From Nitratiruptor tergarcus DSM 16512 (GTDB lineage: Bacteria; Campylobacterota; Campylobacteria; Campylobacterales; Nitratiruptoraceae), in contig NZ_AP026671.1 of NCBI RefSeq assembly GCF_027946175.1, positions 992,001 to 1,056,000 of the forward strand: a stretch of DNA of 64,000 bases. The letters are read 5' to 3'. The notes under the pieces are model-generated. The model saw only the letters and a program-made list of their open reading frames with translations, did not search any database and was not told the origin of the DNA. The position numbers were made by a program, and so were the translations under genes. Of this stretch, positions 60,801 through 64,000 are shown piece after piece (the stretch's first letter is position 1; each line of letters starts with the position of its first letter).

Positions 60801-61182
60801 GGTTACCCATATATTTTTTAACTGTTAAGCTCTTTTTGTCAACCCACGCAGTCAAACCACACCCAGCTTCACAGTTACTACATACTGTTGGAACAATGAC
60901 AAAATCATTTACATAGATACCATCTGGGTTATCTTCGCTTTGTACACCTTTGCGATCTATACCACCTCTTTTCCAATCGTCACCATCAAGCTCTTTAAAA
61001 TCATCCCACTCTTCAAGTGGAGGATAAAAAGAGATGGTTTTTGGTGTATTGGTAAATTTTCCTACTTCTTCACTTTTTGCTTCAGCAATAGTTTCAAATA
61101 CACCTTTGCTCACAGCTATTCCTGCTACTGCAGCAGCTGCTGTGCCTTTGAGAAAATTTCTTCTACTTTCTAAAAAACTCAT
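57895..61182 (-). CDS. Catalytic subunit of a DMSO-reductase-family molybdoenzyme (Ttr/Psr type)
   Basis: 1095 residues with a Tat signal (SRRNFLKGTAAAAVAG). A 4Fe-4S site uses C101, C104, C108 and C138. The metal ligand is Cys234 in TNICSAGARQ. Molybdopterin-binding blocks include IVIDPRLSNSAGMADLWLPV and the C-terminal LGIKKGDKIRVRIVDT. At 1095 residues it is longer than PsrA/PhsA (about 760) and nearer to tetrathionate reductase TtrA (about 1020). Subunit order B-C-A on the strand also matches ttrBCA. Substrate (tetrathionate, polysulfide, other sulfur or arsenic species) is not settled. AAGGAG site. Confidence 0.9.
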   Translation of the reverse strand: MSFLESRRNFLKGTAAAAVAGIAVSKGVFETIAEAKSEEVGKFTNTPKTISFYPPLEEWDDFKELDGDDWKRGGIDRKGVQSEDNPDGIYVNDFVIVPTVCSNCEAGCGLTAWVDKKSLTVKKYMGNPLHTGSRGRNCAKGYAVWSQMYDPDRVPFPLKRAPGSKRGEGKWVRVTWDDAMKEIGKKVAELLEKGDEVSRKMFIYHVGRPNENGFSGKVPHTLGFDGFDSHTNICSAGARQGSIQWANDDRNSPDWANSRLIFLQSSHAADAGHYFQQSAGLIADARKKGAKLVVIDPRLSNSAGMADLWLPVWPGTEAALYLYLANRVLHEKKKNGEDMVDHEFVKNWVNWKKLMKDKEYLGFIKEKGYISRLPKDESYESFVELLKDMYKPYDLDFVVKECKLEGQEYKLEQLWEMIQDAGDKISTYLWRAGTIGHRGGWMNTRSGFLLLALTGALKGDIGGVSWHHWHEVSVNGKFFKATVAGKAPERVDTWNDYSWPPEYPLSTYEMSFLLPHLIMDDEWREKWNKRGFKVAEKIAVWVPRMYNPVWINPDGFRWIEALKREDKFELTFNLSPTWSETNWYCDYVLPTGLSGERHDQQSAPTKPEQWTAFRQPALRVALEKMGWKPKDPTRATLEAHIKAGLGEIWEENEFWANLFVHYVDPDGKYGVKQYWASKEDPNRAITIAELYDAAFANLPKLKKAAIAAYPNSKYPCYEFMRDRGAWTEETDVYKPQEEEIPFDGEYYTIHGKKVHKDHVEKDEYDVLYHDGKPFGIEIDGKVYHGFHTPDKRLDFYVDWLAKEYQWPEYAIPIYPRDRRERKEMVHLVTQVHHDYIKDKNQFALNTIYRLPYNIHTRSVNSKHLMEISQNHNPIWIHTSDAKRLGIKKGDKIRVRIVDTVSGLESGYFVAMAIPTEATRPGVLANSHHAGRWKLKNAVEIPGFEHKLGVMGVGAPLYKMEMDGKIGKMRAKEGLDKGLKKREDSWQFKEINKDLDNIWWDGLTGAWQNAVAPVHPDPIAGNHAWHQMVYIEKAKPGDKFGDVYVNYENNFKTYQAWRDKLTRPVSEKMKFRRPPWIKRPATPLTLRAYKNPMYKG

Positions 61183-61191
61183 ATCGACTCC

Positions 61192-62160
61192 TTAACTGAG
61201 TGGTAGTAATTGTGGGATAATAAGCCATACATGTTTTGTGATATACAAACCCACAATCGCTGAAACGCTAGCCAAATAAAGCAGTGACGCACTTCTGCTT
61301 TTAAGGCTAAAATAGACTAAAATCATTGGGATAATAAATGCAAGCCACTGTCCAGCCCAGAACATTGCATGATATGCGCCATGCTCTTTTACATACGCTA
61401 AAATTGCTGCAACCTCTTCAGCTTTCATATGTCCAAAATAGTATTCACCCATATAGATTGTAAAGCTCAAAAATGCACTCACACCAAGAATAATTGCCAA
61501 ATCACGTTTTATCTCATAGCCCCATTTTCCACCAATAATAAGAAATACTGCACTACCAGTTAAAAGAGCTGCTAACATCATCTGCACAAGTTCTGTTGGA
61601 GTTTGCCAAAGCTCTCGTGCAGTTGCTTCGCCCATGATAGTAGCTGTGTACATAGTAACTGGTACTGCTAGGACTACAGCAGCTTTTAAAAGAGGAGAAT
61701 AGAGTGAATCACTAAGAACCTCACACTTTTTAGTAAGCTCTCTTACAAATCTTGGCATCTTATCTTCATGTTTTTTAGCAAAATTTTTGAGAGCTATAAG
61801 CATCATGATAAAAATGATACCTGTAAACACTGTCGCCATCCAAGCACCAACTGTAATAGCACTAGTAAAATGAGGATAAGCAAATATATGCCACATTCGC
61901 AGCGGCTGATGGAGATCTAAGAGTGTAAAGAGTAAAAAGATATTTAAAAAGATAAATGAAATAAGAGGCATCCAAAACTTCACCTCTTCTCCAACTTTGT
62001 CGTTATAGCGTGCTAAAAGATATGCACCGATAAAAACAACACCTGTACCAATACTTTTTGCCCACATATTGAGTGTAATCATCCATCCCCAAATCACCTC
62101 TGGAATTGGGACATCAAGCGTTACAATTGCATTTGTTGCTGCTACTGTATGTTCTACCAT
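61192..62160 (-). CDS. NrfD/PsrC/TtrC-type membrane quinone subunit
   Basis: 322 residues with about eight membrane helices (IGTGVVFIGAYLLARYND, AWMATVFTGIIFIMMLIALK, PILVYFSLKSRSASLLYLAS). NrfD-family proteins exchange electrons with quinol and anchor the catalytic pair. Start overlaps the Fe-S subunit stop as TAATG and the catalytic subunit follows nine bases on. Confidence 0.92.
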   Translation of the reverse strand: MVEHTVAATNAIVTLDVPIPEVIWGWMITLNMWAKSIGTGVVFIGAYLLARYNDKVGEEVKFWMPLISFIFLNIFLLFTLLDLHQPLRMWHIFAYPHFTSAITVGAWMATVFTGIIFIMMLIALKNFAKKHEDKMPRFVRELTKKCEVLSDSLYSPLLKAAVVLAVPVTMYTATIMGEATARELWQTPTELVQMMLAALLTGSAVFLIIGGKWGYEIKRDLAIILGVSAFLSFTIYMGEYYFGHMKAEEVAAILAYVKEHGAYHAMFWAGQWLAFIIPMILVYFSLKSRSASLLYLASVSAIVGLYITKHVWLIIPQLLPLS

Positions 62161-62804
62161 TAGTGACCTCCTATATGGTCTAAATGCGTGATTTTATTGA
62201 AAAGATTGTATCCCTCTTCTCTCTTCGCTGCCAATGGATTGAGCTGTACTTGACCACCACCTACATAAAAATGTTTCGGATGAGTGTTTTTCTCTGGTTT
62301 TCTTACTTGTACGCCACCATCTTTTTGATGTTGCATAATATATTGGCTAATATGACTCGTTGGATCGTCAAGATCTCCAAAGATATTTGCTTCAACCGGA
62401 CATGCTACAACACATGCTGGCATCATCTCACTTGCAATTCTATGTGCACAGTATGTACATTTATCTGCAGTATTTGTGACTGGATCCATATAAATCGCAC
62501 CATATGGGCAAGCCATCATACATCCTGCACAGCCGATACATCTCTCTTTGTCGATATTGACAATACCGTTTTCAAGATAGTGCAAAGCACTCACTGGACA
62601 GATACGCTCACACGGTGCATCTTCGCAATGGTTACAACGGAGTGGCGTATATGTTCTTTTTGTTTCAGGATATACACCTACATCCACATACTTTACACGA
62701 AGTCTCCAGCTATGCAGTGGAACCTTATTTTCCACTTTACAAGCAACTTCGCAGCCCTTACACCCCATACATAGGTCAAGGTCGACCAAAAAGCCTAGCT
62801 TCAT
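62160..62804 (-). CDS. Four-cluster Fe-S electron-transfer subunit (PsrB/TtrB type)
   Basis: 214 residues from ATG 62804, which has GAAAGGAGA just upstream; a TTG five codons earlier is inside that site. Four ferredoxin motifs: CMGCKGCEVAC, CNHCEDAPCERICP, CIGCAGCMMACP and CTYC...CVVACP. It passes electrons from the membrane subunit to the catalytic subunit. First gene of the operon. Confidence 0.93.
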   Translation of the reverse strand: MKLGFLVDLDLCMGCKGCEVACKVENKVPLHSWRLRVKYVDVGVYPETKRTYTPLRCNHCEDAPCERICPVSALHYLENGIVNIDKERCIGCAGCMMACPYGAIYMDPVTNTADKCTYCAHRIASEMMPACVVACPVEANIFGDLDDPTSHISQYIMQHQKDGGVQVRKPEKNTHPKHFYVGGGQVQLNPLAAKREEGYNLFNKITHLDHIGGH

Positions 62805-63061
62805 ACTTTCTCCTTTCAACTGATAAGCACCAGTGTTATAAGCTTGACTTTTAATAACTATAAGCCAAGCTAAATACCGAAAATGCGCTATTTCATAGCT
62901 ATTAATAGTCTAACACTCTTTGCTTAACTTTGACTAAAAAATTGTAAAATTGAAAGATTTTTGCAATAAATAAGTTGAAAAAATGAAACAAATAGAGAGA
63001 ATTTCTATTTACAATTTTTTAAATTCAGTTATATTGATTTATTTTTCAATTTATTTTGAAT
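62805..63061 (-). promoter_or_regulatory. AT-rich regulatory gap before the molybdoenzyme operon
   Basis: The longest gene-free stretch in the window. On the minus strand a TATAAC -10-like box (62835-62840) and a weak TTATAG -35 (62858-62863) are 17 bases apart. A dyad, AGCTTG (62841-62846) and CAAGCT (62866-62871), covers the -35 region and could be an operator. No ORF, RNA gene or clear terminator of the upstream gene is seen in the rest. Confidence 0.35.
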
Positions 63062-63802
63062 TTAATTTATGATTTTTGTGATGTATTTGGATGGTGTAAT
63101 ATCAAAGTAGATATTGATTGCATTTGGAAAATGAAGCTCTTGCGGATTGCGCTCTTCTTTGGGAAGAGCGTAGTCTGATGGCCATATTTTTTGCTTTGGA
63201 CATAAGCTCATCAAAGGTACTTGCATTTCATATGCTGCCAAAGCTATGGGGAAGCTACCCACTTTATGGACTAATCCAAAACTGCCTATACCATCAGCTC
63301 CAAAAACTACTACATCCACCTCTTTGATGAGTGTTGCAGCAGCTGCATCTATGATGAGAGTTGCATCGATGCCATCTTGCAGAAGTTGCTGTGCTAAAAC
63401 TCTGCCCTCATTTTTTGGTCTCGATTCTGTACACAATACTTGCACATCTTTTGCTTCCAATAGCGCTTTATAGACAAGGGAGCTAAAGGAGTGCGTTAAA
63501 ATCTTTTTACCTCTTAGTATTGGTGCAGCTTTTTGTACTATAAGCTCGTTTGCTTTTTCAAACTCTATCCACCATTTATCACAAAGAGTCGGGGAAAAGT
63601 TTTGTAAATTGTTCTCAATAAAAGAGGCAAAGTTATAGATTGAAGCCATGAACGGCTGTGCATTTTTTAGTTTTGGAAGTATTAGTGGAAGTTCATTGAA
63701 AGAGGCTTTTTTTACAAGTTCTATGCTCTTTTTCGTTAGATATGTAGCTCCATGAAAAGAATCATTCGCTATCTCATCTATCTCTTTCTCCCACCACTTC
63801 AT
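63062..63802 (-). CDS. eIF-2B-alpha/MtnA-like sugar-phosphate isomerase family protein
   Basis: 246 residues. The C-terminal Rossmann-like half has family hallmarks: VLCTESRPKNEGRVLAQQLL, VDVVVFGADGIGSFGLVHKV and GSFPIALAAYEMQVPLM. Relatives include archaeal and eukaryotic translation factor 2B, methylthioribose-1-phosphate isomerase (about 350 residues) and ribose-1,5-bisphosphate isomerase (about 320). This one is shorter in the N-terminal half. Substrate unknown. It starts two bases after the radical SAM gene's stop, so they are co-transcribed. Confidence 0.8.
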   Translation of the reverse strand: MKWWEKEIDEIANDSFHGATYLTKKSIELVKKASFNELPLILPKLKNAQPFMASIYNFASFIENNLQNFSPTLCDKWWIEFEKANELIVQKAAPILRGKKILTHSFSSLVYKALLEAKDVQVLCTESRPKNEGRVLAQQLLQDGIDATLIIDAAAATLIKEVDVVVFGADGIGSFGLVHKVGSFPIALAAYEMQVPLMSLCPKQKIWPSDYALPKEERNPQELHFPNAINIYFDITPSKYITKIIN

Positions 63803-63804
63803 AG

Positions 63805-64000
63805 CTACTCTTGTAAACTTTTAATTTTTACTAAATAGCTATATTTCATATCTAGTTCAAAACTCTCATTTGTAGGATATTCATAGCCAAATACATCCTT
63901 CCACAATGAGTGATCCTCCATACACATATAAAAAAATACTTTTCCATGCCATGGCTTTAAAGACTCATAAGCAAAACGAAAAAGCTCTCTTTTGATTGAG
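63805..64000 (-). CDS. C-terminus of a spore-photoproduct-lyase-like radical SAM protein (partial)
   Basis: The frame is open from the window edge to TAG at 63805-63807: 64 residues. It includes FRFAYESLKPWHGKVFFYMC and MEDHSLWKDVFGYEYPTNES, resembling the end of SPL-family proteins (the CMES..WKKVFG block). The radical SAM CxxxCxxC region lies outside the window, so this is a tentative family call. Non-sporulating bacteria often carry such SPL-like genes of unknown role. Confidence 0.6.
   Translation of the reverse strand, partial: SIKRELFRFAYESLKPWHGKVFFYMCMEDHSLWKDVFGYEYPTNESFELDMKYSYLVKIKSLQE

Overview
The window is AT-rich DNA from a motile Campylobacterota (former Epsilonproteobacteria). 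The best evidence is the run ispDF fusion, orphan HP1021-type response regulator, ATP-sulfurylase-like gene, pgpA (50567-54207), which is the order I recall for Campylobacter jejuni Cj1607-Cj1610. A Campylobacter-like flagellin D1 region and a Psr/Ttr-type molybdoenzyme next to TorD and cytochrome c genes agree with a chemolithotrophic vent-type lineage such as Nitratiruptor. The genus cannot be fixed from the sequence alone.

Layout. (1) 1-2334, plus strand: flgK (start just outside the window) and flgL. (2) 2331-5532, minus: a sigma28-driven filament operon fliC-flaG-fliD-fliS-small orf. (3) 5580-10184: three glycosyltransferase genes beside fliC, probably for flagellin or surface glycosylation. 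(4) 10193-13526, plus: PilZ protein, FliJ-like, MotE/MgtE_N-like and a GGDEF diguanylate cyclase, a c-di-GMP module beside flagellar genes. (5) 13515-38653, minus: one long tightly coupled basal-body, export, hook and regulatory block (flhB fliR fliQ fliP fliO fliN fliL flgE flgD fliI fliH fliF fliE flgC flgB TPR-protein fliK fliA flhG flhF flhA flgJ flgI flgH flgA flgG flgF fliN/Y fliM), preceded by fliG (38807-39856). (6) 39873-46992, plus: a sigma28-driven chemotaxis operon (CheZ-like phosphatase, cheA, cheW, cheV, cheY, a cytoplasmic zinc-binding chemoreceptor and a PAS protein with two degenerate receptor tips), then a convergent ParA-like ATPase gene. (7) 47849-54845: mrp, thiC, ispDF, orphan regulator, Sat-like protein, pgpA and a secreted protein. 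(8) 54853-62804: an anaerobic-respiration region with two unknown proteins, a polyferredoxin, a TorD-type chaperone, a small cytochrome c and a three-subunit molybdopterin reductase in the order B-C-A. (9) 63062-64000: an eIF-2B-alpha-like protein and the end of a spore-photoproduct-lyase-like radical SAM gene.

How it works together. FlhF/FlhG set flagellar number and place; FlhAB-FliPQRO with FliHIJ form the export gate and ATPase; FliF-FliG-FliM-FliN-FliN/Y form the rotor and switch; FliK, FlgD and FlgE build the hook. FliA then turns on late genes through promoters with TAAA about 15-16 bases upstream of CCGATA. I see three: before flgL, before fliC and before the chemotaxis operon. CheY output seems to be handled by an unusual set of docking peptides: one on FliM, two tandem copies on the FliN/Y protein, and one at the C-terminus of a short DxxxQ CheZ-like protein. 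I found no flgM, motAB, cheB, cheR, rpoN, tRNA, rRNA, CRISPR array or insertion sequence. No gene-free stretch exceeds 300 bases; the longest, 62805-63061, is described below.
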